DNA of 64,000 nt from a bacterium (GCA_016932575.1 JAFGCO010000070.1:19729-83728), one strand, 5' to 3'. Shown: positions 44,919-54,827, counted from the first letter of the stretch. The notes: generated from the letters alone by a model not told the origin. Program-made: numbers and translations.

Positions 44919-47054
44919 ATGAATCATTTATTTTGTAAAGGAATCGTTTGCGGACTGAGTTTCATTTTGCTTCTGTTCAGGTGCGGCAGATTGATGAAAC
45001 CCAAATCCATTGATCGTTACGACCTTGTCAACAGGCATAACATTACAATATGCCGGCCCGATCCGTTATCGTCCCTTTCGGTCGGCAACGGGGAATTTGC
45101 ATTTACAGCGGATATCACCGGGCTGCAGACATTTCCGGAATTTTATGAACACGGAATTTCCCTGGGAACACTGTCCCAGTGGGGGTGGCACAGTCTTCCG
45201 AATGTCTGCCAATACACGCTGGAGGAAGTTGAAAAATGGATGCAGGTCGGCGGCAGATCGGTTCCCTATGTTTATCGTTACAGCGGTACGGGAACGCGAA
45301 AAGATTATGCATCCGAATGGCTGAGAGAAAATCCTCATCGGCTGCATCTGGGCCTGATTGGCCTTGAACTGTTGAAAGAAGACTCGACTTCAATATCTAT
45401 TGAGGATATCCAGAATGCCTTTCAACAGTTGAATCTCTGGACAGGTGAGCTTACAAGCCATTTTCATTTTGAAGGATTGCCTGTCAATATTCGGGTGATC
45501 TGTCATCCGGATTTGGATATGCTGGCCATATCAATCAGATCTCCGCTCATTCGGTATGAAAAGCTTCGTCTTAAATTCAATTTTCCCTACGGAGATATCA
45601 GGCAAACGTCTTCAGGGATCAATTTCGATCAACCGCAGAAGCATTCTACCCTGTTTACAAGGCAAAATGATCATCGAGTCACTTTGGAACGGCGATTGGA
45701 TTCTACACAGTATTTTGTCGAAATCTTCTGGCAGCAATCTGCTGAAATGGAAAATCCGAATCCGCATCAATACAGACTGGTGCCATGCAAAGAGCACGAT
45801 GCGCTGGTGTTGTGTTGTTTATTTTCTCAAAAGCCATATCCAAATTCCCTGCCTGATTTTAATGAAACCGAAAAAATGAGCCGAAGCGCCTGGGAAGCAT
45901 TTTGGATGAGTGGAGGGGCAGTCGATTTTTCAGCATGTAAGGATTCAGGAGCGCATGAGCTGGAAAGGCGTGTCGTGCTTTCTCAGTACTTGACTAAAAT
46001 TCAATGCAGCGGATCACTGCCGCCTCAGGAAACAGGATTGACTTTCAACAGCTGGTACGGTAAATTTCATCTGGAAATGCACTGGTGGCACGCGGCGCAC
46101 TTTATTGCCTGGAACCGTCCGGAGCTGATGAAACACCAGCTGGATTATTATAAGCGGATAATGGAAAAGGCCAGAGAAACTGCCCGGCACCAGAAGTACG
46201 AGGGAATACGATGGCCGAAAATGACAGATCCTTCGGGAACAGAGAGCCCCTCTTCTGTCGGACCTTTTTTAATCTGGCAGCAGCCTCACATGATTTATTT
46301 TGCAGAGTTGCTTTACCAACAGTTACATGATCGGTCCGTTCTCGAACAGTACCGGCAACTGGTTTTTGAAACGGCTGATTTTATGGCGTCTTATGCAAGA
46401 TGGGATTCCTTGACCCAACGGTTTGTCCTGGGACCCGGGCTGATGTCTGCACAGGAGGTTTTCAGACCGGAAACGACAATGAATCCTGCATTTGAACTGG
46501 CCTATTGGTATTGGGGGCTGGAAACTGCGCAGACATGGAAAAAAAGACTGGGATTAAAAGAAAATCCGTTTTACCAAAAAGTACTGGACAATCTGTCTGC
46601 TCTCTCTGTGCAGGACAGCCTTTACCTTTTTACTGAAGACCGGAGGGATTCATATATCAATCCGGATTGCCAGAGAGATCATCCTATTGTTTTGGGCGTT
46701 TATGGATTCATTCCTGAAACACCGCTGATAAACAGGCAGGTTTTTGCAGAAACGGTGAATGCGGTTTTATTGAACTGGAACTGGGATAAAACCTGGGGAT
46801 GGGATTATCCGCTGGCTGCCATAGCAGCCGCAAAATTGAATCGACCGGAGCAGGCGCTCGAACTATTATTGAAAGACGTGGGAAAAAACACCTATCTCAT
46901 GAATGGTCATAATTATCAGGATCCGCGTTTGCGGATATACCTGCCTGGCAACGGGGGGCTCCTGTATGCCATTGCATTTATGTGTAGTCATTCAAAATTT
47001 CCGAAAAATGGACTGTGGGATGTACGATGGGAAAACATGGGAAATGTTCTTTAA
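44919..47054 (+). CDS. Six-hairpin glycosidase-like protein, possible lipoprotein
   Basis: The frame opens at GTG 44889, one base into the GH2 stop, but ATG 44919 has TGGAG 6 bp upstream and starts the signal region, so it is preferred. The hydrophobic segment ends LLLFRCG, a weak lipobox. The mature start reads LSVGNGEFAFTADITGLQTF and ISLGTLSQWGWHSLPN, known from a large uncharacterised family with an N-terminal beta-sandwich and a C-terminal (alpha/alpha)6 barrel. The later TFNSWYGKFHLEMHWWHAAH and WGWDYPLAAIAAAKL fit that fold. It resembles glycosidases of clan GH-L type, but I cannot name a characterised activity. The gene cut by the window start is a relative, so the island has at least two. 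Confidence 0.68.
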   Translation: MNHLFCKGIVCGLSFILLLFRCGRLMKPKSIDRYDLVNRHNITICRPDPLSSLSVGNGEFAFTADITGLQTFPEFYEHGISLGTLSQWGWHSLPNVCQYTLEEVEKWMQVGGRSVPYVYRYSGTGTRKDYASEWLRENPHRLHLGLIGLELLKEDSTSISIEDIQNAFQQLNLWTGELTSHFHFEGLPVNIRVICHPDLDMLAISIRSPLIRYEKLRLKFNFPYGDIRQTSSGINFDQPQKHSTLFTRQNDHRVTLERRLDSTQYFVEIFWQQSAEMENPNPHQYRLVPCKEHDALVLCCLFSQKPYPNSLPDFNETEKMSRSAWEAFWMSGGAVDFSACKDSGAHELERRVVLSQYLTKIQCSGSLPPQETGLTFNSWYGKFHLEMHWWHAAHFIAWNRPELMKHQLDYYKRIMEKARETARHQKYEGIRWPKMTDPSGTESPSSVGPFLIWQQPHMIYFAELLYQQLHDRSVLEQYRQLVFETADFMASYARWDSLTQRFVLGPGLMSAQEVFRPETTMNPAFELAYWYWGLETAQTWKKRLGLKENPFYQKVLDNLSALSVQDSLYLFTEDRRDSYINPDCQRDHPIVLGVYGFIPETPLINRQVFAETVNAVLLNWNWDKTWGWDYPLAAIAAAKLNRPEQALELLLKDVGKNTYLMNGHNYQDPRLRIYLPGNGGLLYAIAFMCSHSKFPKNGLWDVRWENMGNVL

Positions 47055-47203
47055 AAATCCGAAGGTTGCTTTTTATTGAAAGATCGTGTGAGCTTACACA
47101 TACTTAATATTGGCCGTTTTATTGAAAAAAATGAATCCAATGCGTTGTCAATTGATCCGGATTATCGGGAAAAAGATCGTTTAACAGCATCTGAAAGAAG
47201 CTG

Positions 47204-48553
47204 ATGAAATCCAAAATACAAAACTGGCTGCCGTCCGGATTTCTGTTATTTGTTCTGGCCTTGTGGGTTTTCTCCTGTTCAACCATGCAGTGGGTGCGAC
47301 CGATCCGCACAAAATACCGGTTCGATTTTGGCCCGGGTGAAGTTTCCAGGGGATATAAACAAATATTGCCGGACAGGATGTACAATCCGGAAACAGGCTA
47401 CGGTTTTATCAGTGATTCCGTGCTGGCACCCATCCGGTCTGTCGACAGAAACGGGCCCGATGCGCTTTGCTCTGACTTTTGTACCAGTGATAAGCCTTTT
47501 TATTTTATGATAGACTTGCCGGAAGGCAACTACAAAGTAATTTTTACGACTGGTGATGCGGCTGACTTTTGTCAAACCACCGTAAAAGCCGAATTGCGCC
47601 GTCTGATGATTGAGCAGGAACGGACGGCTCCCGGTGTGTTTTCTGTACGACGGTTCATGGTAAATATAAGAACCCCGTTTATTTCTGACAGTGAAATGGT
47701 ACAGCTGAAAGACCGCGAGAAAACATTTGAATATTGGGCCTGGGACGACAGACTAATCCTGGAGTTTAACGGAGAACGGCCGGTCGTGTGCGCCCTGGAG
47801 GTAATTCCTGTTGACAATATTTCTGTGATTTATCTGCTCGGGAATTCGACGGTATGCGATCAACCCTTTGAACCGTACAGCAGCTGGGGACAGATGCTCA
47901 CTCGATTTTTCAAGCCGGATGTCGTGATCGCCAATCATGCCGAATCCGGTGAGTCTCTTCAAAGTGCGTTTGCCCGACGCAGGGTTGATAAAATTATGAG
48001 TCTGATGAAATCGGGAGATTATCTGTTTCTTCAGTTTGGACATAATGACATGAAACTCCGGGGTGAGGGAATCGGGCCTTTTACCAGTTTCAAATCGGAG
48101 CTTTTCCGCGTCATTGATGAAACACGTAAGCATGGTGGTATTCCTGTTCTGGTGACACCCATGCAACGTCGGAATTTTAATGAAAGCGGACATGTGGTCA
48201 ATTCACATGAAGATTATCCGGAAGCGGTCCGTCAGGCGGCCCGTGAAAAGAATACCCCCCTCATTGATCTCCATCAGATGAGCACGCAGCTCTATGAAGC
48301 ACTGGGATCCGAAGGATCGGTCGTGTTATTCAGCATGCCTTCGGATCATACCCACCATAATAACTATGGCAGTTATCAGCTGGCTAAATGTGTGGTCGAG
48401 GGAATCAAATCCAGCAACCTGGCCATCGCAGAATATATCACCGAAGATTTTGAGGACTATAATCCGTCTCATCCGGATCCTCCGGAAACCTGGAAATTTC
48501 CGCCCAGTCCGGTTTTTTCGTGTAAAGGTTCCGAAGATTCTTCAATTCATTGA
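47204..48553 (+). CDS. CE12-like rhamnogalacturonan acetylesterase (lipoprotein)
   Basis: SGNH-fold esterase predicted to remove acetyl groups from rhamnogalacturonan I, so that PL11 lyases can act. A lipoprotein signal ends WVFSC (C25). An N-terminal beta-sandwich (about 35-205; YRFDFGPGEVSRGY) precedes the esterase domain. Block I is LLGNSTVCDQ with nucleophile S215. Block III is FGHNDMK with N281. The final dyad is D381/H384 in PSDHTHHNNYG. Block I usually reads GDS(T); here Asp is replaced by Asn. It lies just before two PL11 lyase genes and overlaps or abuts the first, which supports the rhamnogalacturonan role. Confidence 0.83.
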   Translation: MKSKIQNWLPSGFLLFVLALWVFSCSTMQWVRPIRTKYRFDFGPGEVSRGYKQILPDRMYNPETGYGFISDSVLAPIRSVDRNGPDALCSDFCTSDKPFYFMIDLPEGNYKVIFTTGDAADFCQTTVKAELRRLMIEQERTAPGVFSVRRFMVNIRTPFISDSEMVQLKDREKTFEYWAWDDRLILEFNGERPVVCALEVIPVDNISVIYLLGNSTVCDQPFEPYSSWGQMLTRFFKPDVVIANHAESGESLQSAFARRRVDKIMSLMKSGDYLFLQFGHNDMKLRGEGIGPFTSFKSELFRVIDETRKHGGIPVLVTPMQRRNFNESGHVVNSHEDYPEAVRQAAREKNTPLIDLHQMSTQLYEALGSEGSVVLFSMPSDHTHHNNYGSYQLAKCVVEGIKSSNLAIAEYITEDFEDYNPSHPDPPETWKFPPSPVFSCKGSEDSSIH

Positions 48554-48576
48554 ATGATATGCAGAATCAAGAGGTC

Positions 48577-50436
48577 ATGAGAAACAGAGTGATCCAAATA
48601 AATTCATTTTTATACATCGGTTTGGTGTTTCTTAACATGACTGAAATACCAGGTTTTGCTCAGTCCAATATTCCACCTAATTACGGTGCTTATCGTCTCA
48701 ATCCTGAATACAATCCGGATACGGCTCTGGGATGGGCTGATAAAAGAGTTGAAGAAAAGTTGGGACGCGGGCTTGTGGCCGTACATTTTGCTAAAGACCG
48801 TGTGTATCTGAGCTGGCGTCTTCTGAAAGAGGATCCAACAACCATTGCCTTTAATATTTATCGATCAATCAGCGGGGGAAAGCCGATAAAATTAAATACA
48901 GAACCCATCACGCGAACCACAGATTTTGTGGATACAACAGCCGATCTTGATCAGAAAAATTGCTGGCAGCTAGTTTCAGTCCTGGATCGGATTGAAGGAA
49001 AAACGCTTGCAAAAACCACACTTGCTGCCGGTTCACTGATTCGGCAATATCAATCATTCTTGTTGAAAAAGGATGTGAAAGGAAGGGGCGTTCATAAAAT
49101 CGGTATCGGGGATCTGAATGGTGATGGGGAGTATGATTTTGTGATCAAACGTCCGGGCGGCCGTGTAGATCCCGGTACAATACGAAAAAGCCCGGACACA
49201 TTCAAAATTGAAGGCTATACGAATGAGGGTGTTTTTCTCTGGCGCAATGATCTGGGATGGTCTGTCGAGCTGGGAACCTGGTACTCTCCCATGGTTGTAT
49301 TTGATTTTAACGGAGACAGTAAAGCTGAGGTCGCCCTGAAAACTGCGGAGGGAGACCATCGTGAGCCCAATGGTCAGGTACTCAGCGGTCCGGAGTACTG
49401 TTCTGTCTGGAACGGAGAAACCGGGGAAGAAATAACCCGGATAAACTGGATACCCAGGGGAAACCCTGAAGACTGGGGCGATACGGTGGGCAATCGCATG
49501 AACCGGAATATGATGGGTGTCGCCTATCTGGATGGCAAAACACCCGCTTTGCTGATTCTGCGGGGTATTTACGGATTGATGAGAATGGAGGCCTGGTTAC
49601 TCCGGGGCGAACGATTGCTCAAATCCTGGAGCTGGACCAATCAGACCGCCGGATGGAAATATCAGGGACAAGGCCAGCACAACATCCATGTCGCTGATAT
49701 TGATAATGATGGATGCGATGAAATTTTGTATGGCTCCATTGCTATTGATCATGATGGACGTCTGATGTGGAGCACCGGGCTCGGACATGGAGACCGTTTT
49801 TATATCTCAGATATTGATCCGGGCCGCCCCGGGCTTGAAGTCTGGTATAGTTATGAAGATCCGCATCCTCAGAATGGTGTCAGCCTCTGGGACGCGGCTA
49901 CAGGAGATTTGATTGTCGGCACAAGAACAGAGACAAAGGATAATCAGATTCACAGGGTCCTGGTTTCCGATATTGATCCCGGGTATCCCGGCATGGAATG
50001 CTGGGCTACGGATTTTTTTTATACATGTAAGGGGGAACAGATACCCGGAGATATTCCGCCGTTAAACGGCCTTGTCTGGTGGGATGAAGATCCGCTCCGC
50101 GAATTGGAGGACAGAGGGCGGATTATGAAATGGAAAGGAAACGTTCTGACTTCCGGTATTGAAGGACATGTCATGTTGTGGGCCGATCTGCTCGGTGACT
50201 GGCGGGAGGAAATCGTTACGGTGACGCGAAGCGGGGAAATCAGAATATACATTACGGTCATTCCGGCGCGTGACCGAAGGATTTGCCTGATGCAGAATCC
50301 GCTGTATCGAATCGATGTCGCTTTAAAGGCCATGGGCTATGATCAGGTACCGATGACCAGTTATTACCTGGGAGAAGGAGGCGGAAGTCAAGAAACAAGA
50401 GACAAGAAACAAGAAATAGGAATCAAAGGGAAATAG
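48577..50436 (+). CDS. PL11 rhamnogalacturonan lyase, tail-less copy
   Basis: Lyase that cuts the RG-I backbone by beta-elimination. The frame opens at TTG 48550, overlapping the esterase stop; ATG 48577 follows AGAGG and gives a signal peptide ending GFAQ. The family start EKLGRGLVAVHFAKDRVYLSWRLL and calcium-binding-like propeller loops (DLNGDGEYDFVIK, DFNGDSKAEVALKT, DIDNDGCDEILYG) are clear. The catalytic part ends at YYLGEGG (about 50385), matching YYVGEGM in the second copy. The final 17 residues, rich in Lys/Gln/Glu, are encoded by a repetitive tract and look like read-through into non-coding DNA. Unlike the copy at 51020, it has no FN3, CBM or T9SS tail. Confidence 0.88.
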   Translation: MRNRVIQINSFLYIGLVFLNMTEIPGFAQSNIPPNYGAYRLNPEYNPDTALGWADKRVEEKLGRGLVAVHFAKDRVYLSWRLLKEDPTTIAFNIYRSISGGKPIKLNTEPITRTTDFVDTTADLDQKNCWQLVSVLDRIEGKTLAKTTLAAGSLIRQYQSFLLKKDVKGRGVHKIGIGDLNGDGEYDFVIKRPGGRVDPGTIRKSPDTFKIEGYTNEGVFLWRNDLGWSVELGTWYSPMVVFDFNGDSKAEVALKTAEGDHREPNGQVLSGPEYCSVWNGETGEEITRINWIPRGNPEDWGDTVGNRMNRNMMGVAYLDGKTPALLILRGIYGLMRMEAWLLRGERLLKSWSWTNQTAGWKYQGQGQHNIHVADIDNDGCDEILYGSIAIDHDGRLMWSTGLGHGDRFYISDIDPGRPGLEVWYSYEDPHPQNGVSLWDAATGDLIVGTRTETKDNQIHRVLVSDIDPGYPGMECWATDFFYTCKGEQIPGDIPPLNGLVWWDEDPLRELEDRGRIMKWKGNVLTSGIEGHVMLWADLLGDWREEIVTVTRSGEIRIYITVIPARDRRICLMQNPLYRIDVALKAMGYDQVPMTSYYLGEGGGSQETRDKKQEIGIKGK

Positions 50437-50980
50437 GGGCAATAGGGGTATACGGGAAATAGAGGAAATGTTGAGAGGCTGGAACGGTGAAACGGAGCAT
50501 GGGAGAAACGGAGAGAAAAATCAAGAGTCAAGAAACAAGAAATAATAATTAAAGACAAAGAAAATGCATGAATTGGTGGTGATAAAATTCCAAATAGCAA
50601 AATCCAAATTTCAAATAAATTCCAATGATCAAAATCGCGAACAAAGAAAAGTGTGTTTGTTATTTGTCTTTTGTGATTTGGATATTGTTTGATATCTGGG
50701 ATTTGTTATTTGTGGTTTTTCAACGGTCAGCCGTCTGTGGTCTTTAGTGTGCGTCTTAGGTTCTGTTGAGTCGTTGGGTCGTTGAATGCCGGGGTCTTTG
50801 AGTCCTTGAGTCCTTGGATCAGGGATTCTTGGATCATAATACAAGAAGGATGAATCTGGAGACACAAAAATATATGAAGAAAAAAGATGAAGAATGAAAA
50901 GCAGGGGAAAGAATGGTAATAATTATTGGAAATAGATGAACTCTGATGATACAATTAAATGAATGTATTCATGAGATTAA
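50386..50980. repeat. Low-complexity repeat tract with imperfect inverted repeat between the two PL11 genes
   Basis: A 590-bp stretch unlike its neighbours. It starts with copies of CAAGAAACAAG at 50390-50415 and again at 50528-50540. An imperfect inverted repeat follows: ATTCCAAATAGC and ATCCAAATTTCAAATAAATT (50587-50622) against TGATTTGGATATTG and GGGATTTGTTATTTG (50672-50713). Then come short direct repeats (GTCGTTG twice, GAGTCCTT twice, CTTGGATCA twice) at 50768-50840. No credible gene is present; the small frames here are repetitive and lack homologue-like sequence. The left edge coincides with the end of the first PL11 coding homology. The right 40 bp lead to a good AAGGAGG before the second PL11. 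Confidence 0.65.
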
Positions 50981-51019
50981 TTGAATAAATGAGTATTTTC
51001 GGCTGAAGGAGGGATTTTT

Positions 51020-54000
51020 ATGAAGGTTATGATGCCCATTGTTTTAATAATCGTTTTCTTTTCCTTTTTGATCAGGCCAATTTTCGCACAGGACCAGATG
51101 GAAACACTGGGACGGGGTTTGATTGCTGTTATGGAAGGGCAGGATGTTTATCTGGGATGGAGACTGCTGGAATCGGATCCTGATTCCATTACCTTTAATA
51201 TCTACAGGGGAGAAACCTGCCTGAATGAATTGCCGATTACCCGGTCTACCAATTTTTTAGATACTCTGGGAACGTCCGGTGATTTCTATCATGTGGTTCC
51301 TGTTCTGAGCGGCATTGAGCAGGAAGCATCGGATACTGTCACTCCCTGGACGCAAAATTATTTAACTGTTCCGCTTCAAAGGCCTGCCGGATGGAAAACA
51401 CCGGATAATGTTTCATACTCATATTCACCCAATGATTGCAGCACAGGTGATCTGGATGGCGATGGAGAGTATGAAATTGTCGTGAAATGGGATCCCTCCA
51501 ATTCCCATGACAATGCGCATGATGGTTATACGGGTAATGTATTTCTTGATGGTTATGAAATGGACGGCACGCACCTTTGGAGGATCGATCTTGGTGTAAA
51601 CATACGGGCCGGAGCGCATTATACACAATTTATGGTCTATGATCTGGATGGGGACGGCATCTCAGAAGTCGCCTGTAAGACCGCAGACGGGACCGTGGAT
51701 GGCCTCGGACAGGTGATAGGGGATGCCGGTGCAGATTACCGGAATTCATCCGGACGTATACTGTCGGGACCGGAATTTTTTACTATTTTTTCTGGCCAGA
51801 CCGGTGGGGCTCTGGCAACAACCGATTATCTGCCGGCCCGGGGAATCGTCAGTTCATGGGGAGACAGTTACGGCAACCGTGTGGATCGGTTTCTTGCCTG
51901 TGTCGCTTATCTGGATGGGTCGCGTCCCAGTGTGGTGATGTGCCGCGGATATTACACAAGAACAGTGCTGGTGGCCTGGGACTGGCGGAACAATACGCTT
52001 ACGCATCGGTGGACATTCGACAGCAGTGACGGATATCCGTCCTATGCAGGTCAGGGCAATCACAATCTCAGTGTGGCAGATGTGGATGAAGACGGGAAAG
52101 ATGAAATCATCTACGGCGCCTGCGCGATTGATGACAATGGGAAAGGATTGTGGAATTCCAACCTCAAACATGGGGACGCCATGCATCTTTCTGATATTGA
52201 TCCTGACAGACCCGGGCTGGAATTATGGAGTCTGCATGGTGAGAATTCTTCAGGACCGCATGGCTCTGCCCTGCACGATGCCAGAACCGGCGAAATTATT
52301 TGGGCCACTGCCCAAGGCGATGTGGGCAGAGGCACCGCAGCCAATCTTGTCTCAGAGTATCGGGGGATGGAATGCTGGGGCGGGACATCCGGTCTGAGGA
52401 GCTGCAAGGATGTGTATGCCGGTCCCACTCCTTCTTCCACCAATCATGTGGTCTGGTGGGACGGAGATTTGTGCCGGGAACTGCTCGACAGCAATCATAT
52501 CAGAAAATATCGGGGTTCGATTTTATTGCTGGCAACAGGATGTTCCTCGAATAACGGCACAAAGTCCAATCCCTGTCTGCAGGCGGATTTATTTGGGGAC
52601 TGGCGGGAAGAAGTCATCTGGCGGACTTCAGACAATCAGTCGATCCGGATTTATACGACCACGGATACCACCGGTTACCGATTGACTACCCTGATGCACG
52701 ACCGGGTATACCGCCTGGGAATCGCCTGGCAGAATGTAGCCTACAATCAGCCGCCCCACACCAGCTATTATGTGGGCGAGGGTATGTTTCTGCCTGACAG
52801 TCTGAGACCCCCGGCACCTCCCTTTCATTTTGTCGCAGAAGCATTCACCGACAGTGTGAAGCTTAGCTGGGATGCTAATTTTGAATCAGACCTGGATGGA
52901 TACAATATCTATCGTGCCAGGCAGAAAGAGGGGCCTTTTATCAAATTAACAGATGTCCTTTTAACTGATATCGGATATACCGATATCGATGTGTTCAATG
53001 ATACCACCTATTATTATACAGTAACGGCTGTCGATATTTATGGTAATGAATCATCATATACGTATATATTAAAAGCCATTACAACAATTCGTCCGGATTA
53101 TCCAATTGATCTTTATGCACGGAACAGTCTGAATTCAGTGAAATTATTCTGGGATGTGCCGGATGAAACGAATATCATTGGTTACAATGTCTATCGTTCA
53201 TTCATATCCGGAGAGCAGTATGAAAAAATGAACACTGAATTCGTTACACAGAAAGAATACATCGATGAACCCCTGCCGAAGGATCAAACATTATACTATG
53301 TGATTACTTCCGTCAATAAAAGTTTGTTGGAATCGTTTTATTCGGAAGAACTTGATGTAACCACAGGTCCGTTCATTACACTCCAGGCTGAAAACGGCGT
53401 TCACGGAGGTACTGTTTATCTGGACAGCAACCATATCGGCTTTTATGGAACCGGATTTGTGAATTTCGACACGAACGGAAGCTCGGTTCAGTTCAATGAT
53501 GTGCCGGGATTCGGCGGGGGAACGTTAAATCTGGTTTTCCGTTATGCACTGGGGAATACCAATCGTACGGGTTCACTTATCGTAAACGGGCAGATCCAGA
53601 GTTTAACCATGATCAGCACCGGCGAATGGACGAACTGGAGCCTGGACAGCACAACCATCGCTCTGGAAGCCGGATTCCAGAATACAATTCGGTTTGTCAC
53701 TACCGGATCTGATTTTGGAAATCTGGATCAAATTACGATCGGTCCTGATTTCACGACTGACATCCATGTTTCCGGGGCTGGAAAGAGTATGCCGTCAGAA
53801 TACGCGCTTCATGCGAATTATCCGAATCCGTTTAATCCGGAAACCACAATTCCTTTTGATCTTCCTGAAGCGGCGCGTGTTCAAATATCAATCTATGATG
53901 TTACGGGGAAGCGGGTGTATGTTTTGACAGATCAAAATTATCCGGCAGGTTATTATAAAATAAAGTTCAATGCCGAATCATTTGCAAGCGGAGTTTATAT

Positions 54001-54061
54001 TGTGCAGAGCCGGATGGGCAGAACACGGATATTCCGGCAAAAAATAATGGTAATAAAATAG
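51020..54061 (+). CDS. PL11 rhamnogalacturonan lyase with two FN3 domains, CBM and T9SS tail
   Basis: Surface RG-I lyase. AAGGAGG precedes the ATG, and a signal peptide ends PIFAQ. The PL11 domain (about 25-595) carries TLGRGLIAVMEGQDVYLGWR, metal-site loops DLDGDGEYEIVVKWDPSNSH and DLDGDGISEVACKTADG, and ends HTSYYVGEG. Two FN3 domains follow (about 600-690 and 690-785; repeated GYN(I/V)YR), then a CBM35/CBM6-like sandwich (about 790-910; ITLQAENGVHGG), and a T9SS tail (about 923-1013; NYPNPFNPE). It is probably the main extracellular enzyme for opening RG-I. A GDSL esterase gene starts 9 bp after the stop. Confidence 0.92.
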   Translation: MKVMMPIVLIIVFFSFLIRPIFAQDQMETLGRGLIAVMEGQDVYLGWRLLESDPDSITFNIYRGETCLNELPITRSTNFLDTLGTSGDFYHVVPVLSGIEQEASDTVTPWTQNYLTVPLQRPAGWKTPDNVSYSYSPNDCSTGDLDGDGEYEIVVKWDPSNSHDNAHDGYTGNVFLDGYEMDGTHLWRIDLGVNIRAGAHYTQFMVYDLDGDGISEVACKTADGTVDGLGQVIGDAGADYRNSSGRILSGPEFFTIFSGQTGGALATTDYLPARGIVSSWGDSYGNRVDRFLACVAYLDGSRPSVVMCRGYYTRTVLVAWDWRNNTLTHRWTFDSSDGYPSYAGQGNHNLSVADVDEDGKDEIIYGACAIDDNGKGLWNSNLKHGDAMHLSDIDPDRPGLELWSLHGENSSGPHGSALHDARTGEIIWATAQGDVGRGTAANLVSEYRGMECWGGTSGLRSCKDVYAGPTPSSTNHVVWWDGDLCRELLDSNHIRKYRGSILLLATGCSSNNGTKSNPCLQADLFGDWREEVIWRTSDNQSIRIYTTTDTTGYRLTTLMHDRVYRLGIAWQNVAYNQPPHTSYYVGEGMFLPDSLRPPAPPFHFVAEAFTDSVKLSWDANFESDLDGYNIYRARQKEGPFIKLTDVLLTDIGYTDIDVFNDTTYYYTVTAVDIYGNESSYTYILKAITTIRPDYPIDLYARNSLNSVKLFWDVPDETNIIGYNVYRSFISGEQYEKMNTEFVTQKEYIDEPLPKDQTLYYVITSVNKSLLESFYSEELDVTTGPFITLQAENGVHGGTVYLDSNHIGFYGTGFVNFDTNGSSVQFNDVPGFGGGTLNLVFRYALGNTNRTGSLIVNGQIQSLTMISTGEWTNWSLDSTTIALEAGFQNTIRFVTTGSDFGNLDQITIGPDFTTDIHVSGAGKSMPSEYALHANYPNPFNPETTIPFDLPEAARVQISIYDVTGKRVYVLTDQNYPAGYYKIKFNAESFASGVYIVQSRMGRTRIFRQKIMVIK

Positions 54062-54070
54062 AGCTGATCC

Positions 54071-54790
54071 ATGAAGCAAAATCAATACAAGATGATATTA
54101 AGCATGTTTTGCCTGCTGCTTTTTTTGATGATTTCTTTTCGATGCAGTCAAAATCAATTTTCAAATCATGCCACCACAATTTTAACAATCGGGGATTCCA
54201 ATGGAGAGGGAGCCGGCAAGTGGCCGGATTGGCTTCAGCAAAACATGGGGAAGCATGTACGGATTATCAACAATTCAGTCAGCGGAAGAACCGTTGGATT
54301 TGACAATCTGGGGAAGAAATCTCTGAATACCCTGAAACAAATCGATACCATACTGGCAGAAGGCTGTCGTAATTCAGCCGGTGGAATCGACAGGGTACTG
54401 ATTTGTCTCGGCACGAATGACTGCAAAGCCGTTTTTGATGAACGGCAGGAAGAAGTTCCGTTAAATTATCAGAAGCTGATTCAGTCAGTTTTAAACTATC
54501 CGTATCCGTCAGGCCGCAGTCCAAAATTGATACTTATCAGCCCGCCGCCTTATGGAAGTGAAGCATCAGGTTCCATCAAATACAAAGATGGTGATAAAAA
54601 GGTAAAGAGGCTCGTCTCGCAATTCCGGAATATTGCAGAGGGATTTCATTGTCAATATATTGATATCTATACTCCAATGCTGCCGGATGTGGAACATTTG
54701 ACTTTGGATGGAGTGCATTTCTCAGAACAGGGTTACAGGATTATGGCAGGGCTTATTCAGTCGGCTCTGCAAATGCCGGATGTTGAGTGA
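54071..54790 (+). CDS. SGNH/GDSL-family esterase
   Basis: Small exported esterase, with a hydrophobic N-terminus ending LMISFRCSQ (possible lipobox, C25). Block I is LTIGDSNGEG with nucleophile S43. Block III is LGTNDCK with N116. The final dyad is D213/H216 in TLDGVHFSEQGY. It resembles carbohydrate acetylesterases of the SGNH clan. Together with the CE12-like esterase upstream it could clear acetyl groups at different positions on rhamnogalacturonan or its oligosaccharides. The start lies 9 bp downstream of the PL11 stop, so co-expression is near certain. The exact ester is unknown. Confidence 0.8.
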   Translation: MKQNQYKMILSMFCLLLFLMISFRCSQNQFSNHATTILTIGDSNGEGAGKWPDWLQQNMGKHVRIINNSVSGRTVGFDNLGKKSLNTLKQIDTILAEGCRNSAGGIDRVLICLGTNDCKAVFDERQEEVPLNYQKLIQSVLNYPYPSGRSPKLILISPPPYGSEASGSIKYKDGDKKVKRLVSQFRNIAEGFHCQYIDIYTPMLPDVEHLTLDGVHFSEQGYRIMAGLIQSALQMPDVE

Positions 54791-54827
54791 GATATTTTCA
54801 GAAACGGATACCCAAAAATATCTTTTC

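Noticed and set aside
47086-47099. Imperfect palindrome GTGTGAGCTTACAC as an operator before the CE12-like gene
   Set aside because: 12 of 14 positions match symmetry, but I found no second copy near other promoters, so it could be chance.
50437-51019. Small open frames in the repeat tract between the PL11 genes
   Set aside because: They consist of repeated short words, have no ribosome binding site, and do not resemble any protein family.
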